Source: an uncultured Eubacteriales bacterium (GTDB lineage: Bacteria; Bacillota; Clostridia; Oscillospirales; Oscillospiraceae). From it: DNA of 22,812 nucleotides. A program made the translations under genes and the position numbers. Below, in pieces: positions 22,344-22,812 of this stretch (its first letter is position 1; the number at the start of each line of letters is the position of its first letter). A model generated the notes under the pieces. It made no database searches and was not told the DNA's origin. It saw only the letters and a list, made by a program, of their open reading frames with translations. The DNA lies in the NCBI GenBank assembly GCA_949744025.1, contig CATJWA010000230.1:1-22812 (forward strand), in the 5' to 3' direction.

Positions 22344-22812
22344 GCCTCGTCCCCCCAAATCTCCTCTATAAGTCTCTGCGCAAAGCGTCGCTGGCGCTCC
22401 TCCATGTGCCGTCCGTTCTGTTTTTCATAGAACTCCTCCAGCAGCTCCATCGTATATTTTCTCTCCACATCCTCAGCCTCGCCCGTCAGAATCCCCGCCC
22501 TGGTGCGGCTGTTGTCATAGTCCACCTTCATCAAAAACGGATAGATAATCCTCAGCTTGCTCACGGCGTCGGGGATGTCGTCCTCATCGGTGAGTGTGAT
22601 ATGAATATAGCTGTTTCTGTAATCCGTCCCCTCGTAAAAATCCCTGGAGTACATACGTTCGTAGGTCCCACGCAGCTCCGCCATGTCCCGCAGGGGCGCC
22701 AGCGGCACAGTGCGCGCCTCAACCAGCCCTTTTTCTCTGAGCTCCACAACGGTGAGTGACTTTTTCTGCCCTGCCTCGGAAAAGGAGTATTTAAGCGGAG
22801 TGCCGCAGTAGC
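22340..22812 (-). CDS. sbcD: Exonuclease SbcD, C-terminal part (5' end beyond window)
   Basis: About 156 C-terminal residues are present, read in frame from the window edge: YCGTPLKYSFSEAGQKKS, then TVVELREKG and LRDMAELRGTYERMY. The YxGSPLxYSFxE-type segment followed by a capping domain is characteristic of SbcD, the Mn-dependent nuclease subunit. The catalytic metallophosphoesterase motifs lie in the missing N-terminal part and cannot be checked. The gene ends in the ATGA overlap with sbcC. Confidence 0.92.
   Translation of the reverse strand, partial: YCGTPLKYSFSEAGQKKSLTVVELREKGLVEARTVPLAPLRDMAELRGTYERMYSRDFYEGTDYRNSYIHITLTDEDDIPDAVSKLRIIYPFLMKVDYDNSRTRAGILTGEAEDVERKYTMELLEEFYEKQNGRHMEERQRRFAQRLIEEIWGDEA

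Overview
The window looks like the chromosome of a GC-rich gut-type member of the Clostridia (Oscillospiraceae-like). This is an inference from the S-layer homology (SLH) proteins, NiaR-type NAD control, strong GGAGG ribosome binding sites, sbcDC arrangement and GC-rich coding bias; no taxonomic marker was searched. Every supported gene lies on the minus strand, so the text runs from high coordinates (5') to low coordinates (3').

Right end (22812-16649): the 3' part of sbcD and a complete sbcC (ATGA overlap) encode a DNA double-strand-end nuclease. They are followed by a SUV3-like DExH helicase with its own promoter and a C-terminal zinc ribbon.

Middle (16593-6127): a five-gene operon starts from a promoter at about 16593-16565. 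Its leader of about 340 nt carries a cobalamin-riboswitch-like segment and two hairpins, the second an intrinsic terminator just before the first gene. The genes encode a 1330-aa SLH-anchored protein with two DUF4430-type regions around an alpha/alpha-barrel, a 553-aa SLH-anchored alpha/alpha-barrel protein, a membrane-tethered DUF4430 protein, EcfT, and one 878-aa chain that fuses both ECF ATPases to a membrane S component. Alpha/alpha-barrel plus DUF4430 is the domain pair of animal transcobalamin and intrinsic factor. I read the operon as a cell-surface corrinoid capture relay feeding an ECF importer. This is the most exciting system in the window.

Left part (6054-220): six consecutive NAD(P)-linked genes. 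An SDR-type NAD(P)-binding protein lies behind orphan GTAAC-type inverted repeats. It is followed by a zinc macrodomain ADP-ribose hydrolase and an overlapping class M sirtuin (SirTM), then pncB, niaR and a PfoR/EIIC-type membrane protein. The pncB and EIIC promoters both carry TGTC-WW-GACA immediately downstream of the -10, which I interpret as the NiaR operator. NAD salvage, its repressor, a possible niacin transporter and an NAD-consuming ADP-ribosylation pair are therefore neighbours. The lipoyl-carrier genes that accompany SirTM in staphylococci and streptococci are absent here.

Left edge (1-197): the 5' 70 nt of a tRNA-Ser(CGA) gene, cut by the window, with a perfect 38-bp copy of its 5' half inserted between the gene and its likely promoter.

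No CRISPR array, transposase, integrase or rRNA was seen.
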